Shown: positions 8,660-17,365 of the stretch, in pieces
How positions within the stretch are numbered: position 1 is the first letter of the stretch
How the letters are laid out: each line of letters begins with the position of its first letter
DNA from: Actinomadura sp. NBRC 104412
GTDB lineage: Bacteria; Actinomycetota; Actinomycetes; Streptosporangiales; Streptosporangiaceae
Direction: 5' to 3'
DNA length: 64,000 nt
Assembly: GCF_030269515.1 (NCBI RefSeq)
Contig: NZ_BSTM01000016.1
Location: forward strand, 62,001 to 126,000
The notes under the pieces: generated by a model
The model's database searches: none
What the model was told of the DNA's origin: nothing
What the model saw: only the letters and a program-made list of their open reading frames with translations
Made by a program: the position numbers and the translations under genes

Positions 8660-9499
8660 GTGACCGGCCGGCCACAGGAACAGGGGCTGCCGCCCGAGTA
8701 CTTCGAGGCGGGCACGCCGTCCTTCGTCGACTTCCTGCGCCTCCACTCCCCGGACATGCTGCCGGTGAACCGGCTGGAGGACGGCGCCACCGCGCCGGAC
8801 CTCCCGCACGGCACCACCGTGCTGGCCATGACGTTCCCCGGCGGGGTGCTGATGGCCGGTGACCGCCGCGCCGTGCGCGGCAACCAGATCGCCTACCGCG
8901 AGCTGGAGAAGGTGCAGCGCGCCGACGAGTACTCCGTGGTCGCCTTCGCCGGGGCGGTGGGGTTCGCGCTGGAGATGATGCGGCTCTTCCAGGTGGAGCT
9001 GGAGCACTACGAGAAGATGGAGACGGTGCCGCTGTCCCTGCCGGGCAAGGCCCGCAGGCTCGGCGCCGTCGTCCAGGCCAACCTCGCCATGGCCCTCCAG
9101 GGCCTCGCGGTGGTCCCGCTGTTCGCCGGGTACGACCCGGACGCGGGCGAGGGCAAGATCTACACCTACGACATCACCGGGTCGCCGCAGGAGGCCCGCG
9201 ACTTCCACGCCGAGGGATCGGGCTCCCCGTACGCGACCGGCGCCCTCAAGAAGCTCTACCGCCCCGACCTGTCGGCCGAGGACGCCGCCACGGTGGCCGT
9301 CCACGCCCTCTACGACGCGGCCGAGGACGACACCGCGACGGGCCTGCCGGACACTTCCCGCGGCCTGTACCCGGTGATCTCCGTGGTCACCGCCGACGGC
9401 TACCGCAGGCTGCCCGGCGAGGAGGTCGCGCGGATCTCCGAGGCGGTCGTGCGGGACCGCCTCGAACGCCCCGACGGCCCCGTGGCGCCGCTGCGCTGA
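8660..9499 (+). CDS. prcB: Proteasome beta subunit, stand-alone copy
   Basis: Catalytic beta subunit of the actinobacterial 20S proteasome, 279 residues. GTG 8660 follows GGAGAGGGG at 5-bp spacing. A 51-residue propeptide ends in LPHG, and the mature protein starts TTVLAMTFPGG (Thr52 = Thr1). Asp17 (AGDRR) and Lys33 (RELEKV) of the mature enzyme are present, as are GSGSPYATGALKKLY and YDAAEDDTATG, so it should be active. No prcA, pup, dop or mpa lies beside it; those canonical genes must be elsewhere. It may form mixed or alternative proteasomes with PrcA (inference). Confidence 0.92.
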   Translation: MTGRPQEQGLPPEYFEAGTPSFVDFLRLHSPDMLPVNRLEDGATAPDLPHGTTVLAMTFPGGVLMAGDRRAVRGNQIAYRELEKVQRADEYSVVAFAGAVGFALEMMRLFQVELEHYEKMETVPLSLPGKARRLGAVVQANLAMALQGLAVVPLFAGYDPDAGEGKIYTYDITGSPQEARDFHAEGSGSPYATGALKKLYRPDLSAEDAATVAVHALYDAAEDDTATGLPDTSRGLYPVISVVTADGYRRLPGEEVARISEAVVRDRLERPDGPVAPLR

Positions 9500-9550
9500 C
9501 CAGCGGCGAGGCGAGGGCCTGCCTCCACGGGAAACGTCGTACCCGCCGCC

Positions 9551-9556
9551 TAGACT
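9551..9556 (+). promoter_or_regulatory. -10 element TAGACT, leaderless layout for polX
   Basis: TAGACT with seven bases to the ATG at 9564, the same spacing and hexamer as in front of the ABC gene at 5953. No Shine-Dalgarno sequence is visible. Confidence 0.5.
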
Positions 9557-9563
9557 CGCGCCT

Positions 9564-11288
9564 ATGGCACGGGCGAACGAGGAGGCGGCGGCCCTCGTCC
9601 AGGAGCTGGCCGACCTGCTGTCGATCACGGGCGGGGACGCCTTCAAGGTACGGGCGTACGAGAAGGCGGCACGGGCGATCGCGGGCTATCCCGACGACAT
9701 CTCGAAGATGGACCTGGCCGGGCTGAGGCGCATCCCCTCCGTCGGCGAGGCGATCGCCAAGAAGCTGGTGGACTACAACACCACCGGCACCATCCGGCAG
9801 GTGGAGGAGCTGCGCGCCCAGATCCCGGCGGGCGTGCGCACCCTGACGACGATCCCCACCCTCGGCCCCAAGAAGGCGCTGGCGGTGTACGAGGAGCTGG
9901 GCATCTCCTCGGTGCCCGAGCTGGCCGACGCGATCCGCGAGGGCCGCCTGCGCGGGCTCAAGGGGTTCGGCGCCAAGACCGAGCAGAACATCCTGCACGG
10001 CATCGAGCTGATGCAGCAGTCGGGCGAGCGCGTCCTGCTGGACGTGGCGGCCGGCCTCGCCGACGAGATCGTCGAGGCGCTGTCGGCGGTGACCGGGTGC
10101 CACCGCTGCACGTACGCGGGGTCGCTGCGGCGGATGCGGGAGACCATCGGCGACATCGACGTGCTGGCCGCCTCCTCCGACCCGCGCCCGATCATGGAGG
10201 CGTTCACCGCGCTGCCGTACGTGACCGAGGTGATCGCGAGCGGCGGGAAGAAGACCTCGGTGCGCACGTCGCGCGGCCTTCAGGTGGACCTGCGGGTCGT
10301 GCCGCCCGAGTCCTGGGGCGCCGCCCTCCAGTACTTCACCGGTTCGCAGGCGCACAACATCCGCACCCGCGAGATCGCCGTGCGCGCCGGGCTCAAGCTC
10401 TCCGAGTACGGCCTGTTCGACGCCGAGTCGAACGAGCTGATCGTCTCCGAGACCGAGGAGGAGGTCTACGCCCGGCTCGGCCTGCCCTGGATCCCGCCCG
10501 TCCTGCGCGAGGACACCGGCGAGATCCAGGCCGCGCTCGACGGCACCCTCCCGCGCCTGGTCACCGTCGAGGACCTCAGGGGCGACCTGCACTCCCACAC
10601 CGACCTCACCGACGGCACCGCGTCCCTGGAGGAGATGGTGGAGGCCGCCGAGCGGCGCGGCCTGGAGTACTACGCGATCACCGATCACGCGCCCAACCTG
10701 TTCATGCAGCGGATGACCGACGAGAAGATGCTCGCCCAGCGCGAGCGCGTCCGCGCGCTTCAGGAGAGACACCCGGGGCTGACCCTGCTGCACGGCACCG
10801 AGCTGAACATCGACCCGGACGGCGGCGTGGACTGGGACGCCGAGTTCCTGTCCGGCTTCGACATCTGCGTCGCCTCGATCCACTCGCACTTCACCCAGGG
10901 CCAGAACGAGATCACCCGCCGCCTCGTCCGCGCCTGCGAGAACCCGCACGTGCATGTGATCGGCCATCCCACGGCCCGGTCGATCGGCAGGCGCCGCCCG
11001 GTGGACGCCGACTGGGACGAGGTCTTCAAGGCCGCCGCCCGCACCGGCACCGCCCTGGAGGTCGACTCGTTCCCCGACCGCCTCGACCTGCCCGCCGACC
11101 TGATCCGCCGCGCGCTGCGCCACGGCGTGAAGTTCGCCGTCGACACCGACGCCCACTCCGTGGGCCACCACCGCAACATCCGCTACGGCATCGGCACCGC
11201 CCAGCGGGGCTGGCTCACCCCCGACGACGTGATCAACACCTGGCCGCTGGACAGGCTCCGCGCCTTCCTCACGAAGCCCGCCCGCTGA
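9564..11288 (+). CDS. polX: DNA polymerase/3'-5' exonuclease PolX
   Basis: Bacterial family-X repair polymerase, 574 residues. N-terminal helix-hairpin-helix region (LRRIPSVGEAIAKKL about 54-68; LKGFGAKTEQNI about 132-143), polymerase-beta palm with GS at 186-187, the metal pair D197/D199 in GDIDVL and D242 in QVDLRVV, then a C-terminal PHP phosphoesterase domain opening with DLHSHTDLTDG and including ITDHAPN and DTDAHS. Role in base-excision or gap-filling repair is family knowledge. The final KPAR-stop sequence is followed by a near-repeat of its own last 13 bases. Convergent with ctaA, 30 bp apart. Confidence 0.94.
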   Translation: MARANEEAAALVQELADLLSITGGDAFKVRAYEKAARAIAGYPDDISKMDLAGLRRIPSVGEAIAKKLVDYNTTGTIRQVEELRAQIPAGVRTLTTIPTLGPKKALAVYEELGISSVPELADAIREGRLRGLKGFGAKTEQNILHGIELMQQSGERVLLDVAAGLADEIVEALSAVTGCHRCTYAGSLRRMRETIGDIDVLAASSDPRPIMEAFTALPYVTEVIASGGKKTSVRTSRGLQVDLRVVPPESWGAALQYFTGSQAHNIRTREIAVRAGLKLSEYGLFDAESNELIVSETEEEVYARLGLPWIPPVLREDTGEIQAALDGTLPRLVTVEDLRGDLHSHTDLTDGTASLEEMVEAAERRGLEYYAITDHAPNLFMQRMTDEKMLAQRERVRALQERHPGLTLLHGTELNIDPDGGVDWDAEFLSGFDICVASIHSHFTQGQNEITRRLVRACENPHVHVIGHPTARSIGRRRPVDADWDEVFKAAARTGTALEVDSFPDRLDLPADLIRRALRHGVKFAVDTDAHSVGHHRNIRYGIGTAQRGWLTPDDVINTWPLDRLRAFLTKPAR

Positions 11289-11318
11289 AAAGCCCGCCCG
11301 CTCCTGACCGCGGCCCGT

Positions 11319-12305
11319 CTAGGCGGGCAGGACCTGGTGGGCCCTGCGACGCGGTGACGCCAGCGCGGGCGCAGAGGGGACGGGCCCCCGGGTACGGGTC
11401 GCGAGCACGACGCGCAGGGCGGCGATCCACATGAGGACGGCGCCGAGCATGTGCAGGACGACCAGGGCCGCCGGGACGCCCAGGAAGTACTGGACGTAGC
11501 CGATCAGGCCCTGGGCGAGTTCGAGCGCGAACAGCTCCAGGGCGCGGCGCCGGAGCGCGGCGGGGGCCCGGACGCGGTGCAGGACCACCAGAAGCGTGAC
11601 CGTCAGGGCGACGGTGGCCCAGGCCAGCAGGCTGTGGACGCGGGTGACGTCCTCGATGTTGAACCCGTACCGGCGGGCCTCCGCGTCCCCCGCGTGCGGG
11701 CCGGTGCCGGTGACGACCGTGCCCGCGACCAGCACCAGCGCCGTGGCGGCGGCCAGCGCGCCGGCCAGCCCGCGCACGGCGGGCCCCACGACGCGGCGCG
11801 GTGGCTCGTCGGTCTCGCCGGCCCGGACCCACAGCGCCACACAGAAGATCAGCAGCGCGGGCGACAGCAGGAAGTGCAGCGACACCGACGTGGGATGGAG
11901 CTTGGTCAGCACCACGATGCCGCCGATGACGGCCTGGGCGACCACGCTGGCGGGCTGCGCCGCGGCCAGCCACACCAGCCCGCGGCGCCGCGGTGCCAGG
12001 CGCAGCGCCGCGATGAACACCAGCAGGCCGACCGCCAGGACGAGGAAGGTCAGCATCCGGTTGCCGAACTCGATGGCCATGTTCACGGCCGGATGCTCGG
12101 CGCTGTGCGTCGGCACCAGACTGTCCCCCGTGCAGCGCGGCCATTCGGGGCAGCCCAGGCCGGACTCGGTGACGCGGACGGCGCCTCCGGTGCCGATGAT
12201 GCCCGCGTTCCCGATCACGCCGAGCAGGGCGAGCGTCCGCATCGAGGCGGGCGTCGGCCGCCACACGGCGTCGCGCACGCGCGTCAGGGGATTTCCTTCA
12301 GCCAC
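11319..12305 (-). CDS. ctaA: Heme A synthase CtaA (COX15 type)
   Basis: Integral membrane enzyme that converts heme O to heme A for cytochrome aa3 oxidase; 328 residues with eight predicted hydrophobic segments. Diagnostic features: GGAVRVTESGLGCPEWPRC near the N-terminus with the paired cysteines, HPTSVSLHFLLSP and TRVHSLLAW histidines as heme ligands, and VLHMLGAVLMW near the end. GTG 12305 was chosen because TACGAT lies seven bases upstream in the leaderless layout; ATG 12314 is an alternative. The C-terminus is an Arg/Ala/Pro-rich cytosolic tail. Confidence 0.92.
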   Translation of the reverse strand: MAEGNPLTRVRDAVWRPTPASMRTLALLGVIGNAGIIGTGGAVRVTESGLGCPEWPRCTGDSLVPTHSAEHPAVNMAIEFGNRMLTFLVLAVGLLVFIAALRLAPRRRGLVWLAAAQPASVVAQAVIGGIVVLTKLHPTSVSLHFLLSPALLIFCVALWVRAGETDEPPRRVVGPAVRGLAGALAAATALVLVAGTVVTGTGPHAGDAEARRYGFNIEDVTRVHSLLAWATVALTVTLLVVLHRVRAPAALRRRALELFALELAQGLIGYVQYFLGVPAALVVLHMLGAVLMWIAALRVVLATRTRGPVPSAPALASPRRRAHQVLPA

Positions 12306-12312
12306 GGCATTC

Positions 12313-12318
12313 ATCGTA
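12313..12318 (-). promoter_or_regulatory. -10 element TACGAT for ctaA
   Basis: Minus-strand TACGAT followed by seven bases and the GTG at 12305, matching the leaderless arrangement seen at several other genes here. Confidence 0.4.
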
Positions 12319-12394
12319 TGGGCGGTGTCCCGTGCCCGGGATTCGCCCCCCGGACAAGCCCCCCGGGACAAGCCTCCGGGTCAACGGCCGGGGG

Positions 12395-13585
12395 TCAATG
12401 GCTGGGGGGTGGCATGAAGCCCGAAGGGCCCTGGTGTGCCCAGGGTGGGGCGCCGACCGGCGGGGTGCGCAGGAACGCCTGGCGGGCCAGGGCCATGAGG
12501 CCGAGGAGGGCGTCGCGGCGGCTCGCGAACCAGCGGGGGTCGGCGACGCCTCGTTCGGCGCGCTTGTGCAGCAGCGCCAGCTCGGTCGCGGCGAGCTGGT
12601 AGTCGGTCATGGCGCGGGCGGCGCCCTGGCCGCCGACCCGGCGGGCCCAGCGGCGGGCGGCGCGGCGGGCGTGCATGCTGCCCAGCATCTGCACGTCGGC
12701 GGGCGTGACCAGTCCCGTGTTGCCGTACATCGGCAGGTAGGAGCGGATCCTCTGGACGGTTCCGTGCCGCTCCGCCAGGATCATGATCACCAGCACGATC
12801 AGGATGAGCAGGTCGAGCACGTACACCAGCAGCAGCCCGCCGGCGCCGAGCGCGCCGGCCCCGTTCCACAGGCCGTGCAGCAGCATCGCGCCGAACAGGC
12901 CCAGCAGGACGGCGCCGGCGCGGAACCGCCGGTGGGTCGCGGCCCAGGCCACGCCCAGCCCCGTCATGGACGTGAACAGCGGGTGGCTGAGGGGCGCGAT
13001 GACGCCGCGCAGCACGAAGGTGGCCTGGAGCCCCGCGGCGCCCTGCTCGTCGAACGCGCGCGAGTAGTAGGTGATGTTCTCCATCATGGCGAAGCCGAAG
13101 CCCACCATGGCGGCGTAGATGATCCCGTCGACGATCCCGTCGATCTCGTTGCGGCGGAACCACAGGATGCCGAACAGCACCGAGCCCTTGAGGGTCTCCT
13201 CGATCAGCGGGGCGCCGAACGTGGCGCTGACGAAATGGGCCTCGGCCTCACCGAAGATCGGCGTGGTGACGTAGATGAGGCCGAGGGTGTTGAGGACCAG
13301 CGCGCCCAGCACGGCCACGCCCGCGCCCCACGCGAACGCGAACACCAGCATCCTGGGCGGTTCGGGTTCCAGCCGGTCCAGCGCCAGCACCAGCGAGATC
13401 AGCAGCGGGATGGGGAGGATGGCCAGGGCGAGCCCCGCCCAGAACCCCGGGCCGCCGTCGATGGCGTCCACGAGCAGGGCGAGGATGCCGCACACCGCGG
13501 AGATGGTGATCCCCACGATGAGCCCGATCGGAGGACGCCCGGCGACACGCCCCTCGAGCACCGCTTTCGGATCTACGCCTGTCAT
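12395..13585 (-). CDS. PrsW family intramembrane protease-like protein
   Basis: Predicted glutamic intramembrane protease, 396 residues with about eight hydrophobic segments. The active-site motifs of the PrsW/CPBP-like superfamily are visible: PLIEETLKG (EExxK), GFAMMENITYY (FxxxE), the His in APLSHPLFTSMTG, and LLHGLWNGAG (HxxxN). A cytosolic C-terminal region of about 110 residues, ending in a proline-rich tail, follows. ATG 13585 (MTGVDPKAVLEGR) was preferred; TACGCT lies six bases upstream. Substrate unknown; PrsW of Bacillus cleaves anti-sigma factor RsiW, but no anti-sigma gene is adjacent. Confidence 0.85.
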   Translation of the reverse strand: MTGVDPKAVLEGRVAGRPPIGLIVGITISAVCGILALLVDAIDGGPGFWAGLALAILPIPLLISLVLALDRLEPEPPRMLVFAFAWGAGVAVLGALVLNTLGLIYVTTPIFGEAEAHFVSATFGAPLIEETLKGSVLFGILWFRRNEIDGIVDGIIYAAMVGFGFAMMENITYYSRAFDEQGAAGLQATFVLRGVIAPLSHPLFTSMTGLGVAWAATHRRFRAGAVLLGLFGAMLLHGLWNGAGALGAGGLLLVYVLDLLILIVLVIMILAERHGTVQRIRSYLPMYGNTGLVTPADVQMLGSMHARRAARRWARRVGGQGAARAMTDYQLAATELALLHKRAERGVADPRWFASRRDALLGLMALARQAFLRTPPVGAPPWAHQGPSGFMPPPSH

Positions 13586-13710
13586 TCCGCGAGCGTAACC
13601 GGATCCGCCTCCCGGCCGTAAGGACAACCCCCGGTCAACGGCACGGACCCATCATCACGAGCGCCGCGCGGCCGCGGCCCAGGTCAGGATGGCCTACGTG
13701 GTCAGGAGGC

Positions 13711-14742
13711 CTACGTGAAGATGGGGTCCAGCGCCACGGCCGTGAACAGCAGGGCGAGATAGACGTTGGACAGGTGGAAGAACCGCATCGGCCTCAGGTG
13801 CACACCGGTCACTCCCGCGCGGGAGGCGCGCAGCAGGCGGTGCCCCTCCAGCAGGAAGACGGCGCCCAGGGCGGCCGCGAGCGCCCCGTACACGACGCTC
13901 ATCCCCGCGACCGGCCACAGCAGCAGGGAGCAGGCGACGGTGGCCCACGTGTACAGCAGGCTCTCCACGATCACCCGGGTCTCGGTCGCCACGACGGGCA
14001 GCATCGGGACCTTGGCGACGGCGTAGTCCTCGCGGTAGCGCATGGCCAGCGTCCAGGTGTGCGGCGGCGTCCACAGGAACACCACGCCGAACAGGACGAA
14101 CGGGGTCCAGTCCAGCCGCCCGGTGACGGCGGCCCAGCCGATCAGGACGGGCATGCAGCCCGCGATGCCGCCCCAGACCACGTTCTGCGACGTGCGCCGC
14201 TTGAGCAGCAGCGAGTACACGAAGACGTAGAAGAGGATCGCGAACAGCGACAGGGCCGCGGCCAGCGCGTTGACGGCCAGGGCGAACCCCGCCGTGGACG
14301 CCGCCGCCAGCACCACCCCGAACACCAGCGCCTCGGCGGGGCTGATCTGCCGCGTCCCGCTCTGGGCGCGGGCCAGCGGGCGGCGGCGGGTGCGGCGCAT
14401 CTTGGCGTCGATGTCGCGGTCGATGTAGCAGTTGATCGCGTTGGCCGCGCCCGCGGACAGGGTGCCGAACGCCAGCGTGGCCAGCGCGACCCCGGCGGGC
14501 GGCACGCCCCCGGCCGCCAGGAACATCACCGGCAGCGTCGTGATCAGCAGCAGCTCGATCACGCGCGGCTTGGTCAGCGCCACGTAGGCGCGCACGAGCC
14601 CGCCCACCGGACGCCTGGCGGCGCGGGCCGCGTCCGGCGCCGCCGCCGGCGGCGGGGGCGCGTCGGGCACCGCGTCGTCGAGGTCGTCGAGATCGACCGC
14701 GCGCTTGTTACTGAGCACCGTCACAATCGGGTCCACGTCCAA
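13711..14742 (-). CDS. ctaB: Protoheme IX farnesyltransferase CtaB
   Basis: UbiA-family prenyltransferase that makes heme O from heme B, the step before CtaA; 343 residues, membrane-embedded. First prenyl-diphosphate motif NCYIDRDIDAKMRRTRRRPL and second-loop motif YREDYAVAKVPMLPV are present. The N-terminal ~45 residues are Asp/Ala/Pro-rich and not part of the fold. The 5' end is uncertain: TTG 14742 gives the listed length, while GTG codons at 14736, 14724 and 14718 are alternatives. Divergent from the transketolase operon, as is common in actinobacteria. Confidence 0.92.
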   Translation of the reverse strand: MDVDPIVTVLSNKRAVDLDDLDDAVPDAPPPPAAAPDAARAARRPVGGLVRAYVALTKPRVIELLLITTLPVMFLAAGGVPPAGVALATLAFGTLSAGAANAINCYIDRDIDAKMRRTRRRPLARAQSGTRQISPAEALVFGVVLAAASTAGFALAVNALAAALSLFAILFYVFVYSLLLKRRTSQNVVWGGIAGCMPVLIGWAAVTGRLDWTPFVLFGVVFLWTPPHTWTLAMRYREDYAVAKVPMLPVVATETRVIVESLLYTWATVACSLLLWPVAGMSVVYGALAAALGAVFLLEGHRLLRASRAGVTGVHLRPMRFFHLSNVYLALLFTAVALDPIFT

Positions 14743-15221
14743 CTAGGCATGAGAAATCGCGTACCACTCCGGCGGTGCCCCCGCGCGATTTGGCCGCCAC
14801 CTCGGATTAGGGGTTCTGCTACGGCCTTTGTCTCTCTCCCGGCCGCGCCATCACTGTAGTCCCGCCCCCGCCGCGGCCGTGCACCGGGGCACCCCCGACG
14901 CGCGTCGCCAGGATGGGGTGCCCCCTTCTCCCCCGAGGGTTCACCCTCGCGGGGGGTTAGTCGCGAAACGCTCTGGGCAAGGGTCGACAAGGGTCGTCTA
15001 CAGCGCGCCCCCCGAGCGCCGCTGCCCCGTTCGATAGGGTCGGAAGGGCAAGGCATGATCTTCAACGGGTCCGCTCAAGGCGGCCGTGCACGGGGCGATC
15101 GGGGAAGACACGCCCGCGAGATCACGTTCAGCCGAGCGCGGGGTTCGGCCATGGGGGCGCAGGGAGCCGTACACCCCGGCAGACGGGAAGACGATTCGGT
15201 TCGAGAGGAGCCTGGCGTTCC
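14743..15221. promoter_or_regulatory. Divergent ctaB/tkt intergenic region
   Basis: This 479-bp spacer has no convincing gene. It holds a 7-bp inverted repeat CGAGGGT-TC-ACCCTCG (14934-14949), a 10-bp direct repeat AAGGGTCGAC/AAGGGTCGTC (14979-14998) and a -10-like TAGGGT (15035-15040) pointing toward tkt, which would give a leader of about 175 nt. No -35 match of note and no recognised riboswitch was seen. Confidence 0.4.
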
Positions 15222-17348
15222 GTGAGTGGGGACATCAGCACGTTTGAATGGTCCGATCTGGACCGGCGGGCGGTGGACGTGATCCGCGCCCTCGCCATGG
15301 ACGCGGTCGAGGAGGCGGGCTCCGGCCACCCCGGTACGGCGATGAGCCTCGCCCCGGCCGCCTACCTGCTCTTCCAGCGGTTCCTTCGGCACGACCCGAC
15401 GGATCCCGCCTGGCCCGGCCGGGACCGGTTCGTGCTCTCCTGCGGGCATTCGAGCCTGACCCTGTACATCCAGCTCTACCTGTCCGGGTACCCGATGACG
15501 CTGGACGACCTCAAGTCGCTCCGCAAGTGGAACAGCCTCACCCCCGGCCACCCCGAGTACGGCCACACCGCGGGTGTGGAGACCACGACGGGCCCGCTGG
15601 GCCAGGGCATCGCCAACGCCGTGGGCATGGCGATGGCGGCGCGCCGCGAGCGCGGCCTGTTCGACCCGGACGCGGCGCCGGGCGAGTCCCCCTTCGACCA
15701 CACCATCTGGGCGTTCGCGTCCGACGGCGACATCGAGGAGGGCATCGGCCACGAGGCGTCCGCCCTGGCCGGGCACCAGAAGCTGGGCAACCTGGTGCTG
15801 CTGTACGACGACAACCACATCTCCATCGAGGACGACACGGCGATCGCGCTGTCGGAGGACGTGCGCGCCCGCTACGCCGCCTACGGCTGGGACGTCCACC
15901 ATGTCGACTGGACGGTGAGCGGCGACTACGAGGAGAACGTCGCGGAGCTGGCGGCGGCGTTCGAGGCGGCCAGGTCCGAGACCGAGCGGCCGTCCCTGAT
16001 CGCGCTGCGCACGATCATCGGCTGGCCGGCGCCGAACAAGAAGAACACCGGCAAGATCCACGGCTCGGCGCTGGGCGCCGAGGAGGTCGCGGCCACCAAG
16101 CGGATCCTGGGCATGGATCCGGACAAGAACTTCCAGGTGCCCGAGGACGTCCTGGAGCACGCCCGCGCCGTGGCGGACCGGGGCCGCGCCCTGCACGCGG
16201 AATGGGAGAAGACCTTCCAGGGCTGGCGGCAGGCCAACGCCGAGCGCGCCGCCGAGTACGACCGGATCTCCGCGCGCCGGCTGCCGGACGGCTGGGCCTC
16301 GGCGCTGCCGGAGTTCGAGCCCGGCAAGGACCTGGCGACCCGCGCCGCGTCCGGGCAGATCCTGGGCGCGCTGGCGCCGGTGCTGCCGGAGCTGTGGGGC
16401 GGGTCGGCCGACCTGGCCGAGAGCAACAACACCACGATGAAGGGCGAACCGTCGTTCATCCCCGAGGAGTTCCAGACCAAGGAGTTCCCCGGCCACCGGT
16501 ACGGCCGCACGCTGCACTTCGGGGTGCGCGAGCACGCGATGGGCGCGATCTGCAACGGGATCGCCCTGCACGGCGGCACCCGCCCGTACGGCGGCACCTT
16601 CCTGATCTTCAGTGACTACATGCGCCCGGCGGTGCGGCTGGCCGCGCTGATGAAGCTGCCGGTGACGTTCGTGTGGACGCACGACTCGATCGGCCTGGGC
16701 GAGGACGGCCCGACCCACCAGCCGGTCGAGCACCTGTGGGCGCTGCGCGCGATCCCCGGCCTGGACGTGGTGCGCCCGGCCGACGCCAACGAGACCGCCC
16801 ACGCCTGGCGGACGATCCTGGAGCACACCGACCGTCCCGCGGGCCTGGCGCTGACCCGGCAGAAGCTGCCGACCCTGGACCGGGGCAACGGCCTGGCTTC
16901 GGCCGAGGGCGTGTCGCGGGGCGGGTACGTCCTGGCGGACGCGAGCGACGGCCGCCCGGAGGTGATCATCATCGCGACGGGCAGCGAGGTGCATCTGGCG
17001 CTGGAGGCGCGGGAGACGCTGGAGGCCGAGGGCACGCCCACCCGGGTCGTGTCGATGCCGTGCGTGGAGTGGTTCGAGGCGCAGGACGAGGCGTACAAGC
17101 AGCAGGTGCTGCCGCCGTCGGTGCGGGCCCGCGTGTCGGTGGAGGCGGGGGTCGCGCTGGGCTGGCGCCAGTACGTGGGGGACGCCGGCGAGTCGGTGAG
17201 CCTGGAGCACTTCGGCGCGTCGGCCGACTACAAGACGCTGTTCCAGCAGTTCGGCATCACCGCCGAGCGGGTGGTGGCCGCCGCGCACGCCAGCCTGATC
17301 AACGCGGGGGTGCACGGCGCGGGCCGCGGCGAGACCACGGGCAACTGA
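15222..17348 (+). CDS. tkt: Transketolase
   Basis: Thiamine-diphosphate enzyme of the non-oxidative pentose phosphate pathway, 708 residues. N-terminal TPP-binding domain has GHPGTAMSLAPAAYLL and FVLSCGHSSL with the catalytic His, then the GDGDIEEG-type motif as SDGDIEEGIGHEAS; the pyrimidine-binding domain carries the FGVREHAMGAICNGIALHGG block, and VTFVWTHDSIGLGEDGPTHQPVEHL supplies further catalytic His residues. GTG 15222 is preceded by GAGAGGAG at 11-bp spacing. First gene of an operon running to pgl; tal follows after 17 bp. Confidence 0.97.
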   Translation: MSGDISTFEWSDLDRRAVDVIRALAMDAVEEAGSGHPGTAMSLAPAAYLLFQRFLRHDPTDPAWPGRDRFVLSCGHSSLTLYIQLYLSGYPMTLDDLKSLRKWNSLTPGHPEYGHTAGVETTTGPLGQGIANAVGMAMAARRERGLFDPDAAPGESPFDHTIWAFASDGDIEEGIGHEASALAGHQKLGNLVLLYDDNHISIEDDTAIALSEDVRARYAAYGWDVHHVDWTVSGDYEENVAELAAAFEAARSETERPSLIALRTIIGWPAPNKKNTGKIHGSALGAEEVAATKRILGMDPDKNFQVPEDVLEHARAVADRGRALHAEWEKTFQGWRQANAERAAEYDRISARRLPDGWASALPEFEPGKDLATRAASGQILGALAPVLPELWGGSADLAESNNTTMKGEPSFIPEEFQTKEFPGHRYGRTLHFGVREHAMGAICNGIALHGGTRPYGGTFLIFSDYMRPAVRLAALMKLPVTFVWTHDSIGLGEDGPTHQPVEHLWALRAIPGLDVVRPADANETAHAWRTILEHTDRPAGLALTRQKLPTLDRGNGLASAEGVSRGGYVLADASDGRPEVIIIATGSEVHLALEARETLEAEGTPTRVVSMPCVEWFEAQDEAYKQQVLPPSVRARVSVEAGVALGWRQYVGDAGESVSLEHFGASADYKTLFQQFGITAERVVAAAHASLINAGVHGAGRGETTGN

Positions 17349-17365
17349 GAAAGCGAGACGAGGCC

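Noticed and set aside
8567..9560. Pup-proteasome cluster around prcB
   Set aside because: Neighbours are an EamA transporter and polX; no prcA, pup, dop, mpa or pafA frame is visible.
14743..15221. Coding gene in the ctaB/tkt spacer
   Set aside because: Short open frames there have irregular codon use, no ribosome-binding sites and no recognisable domains.
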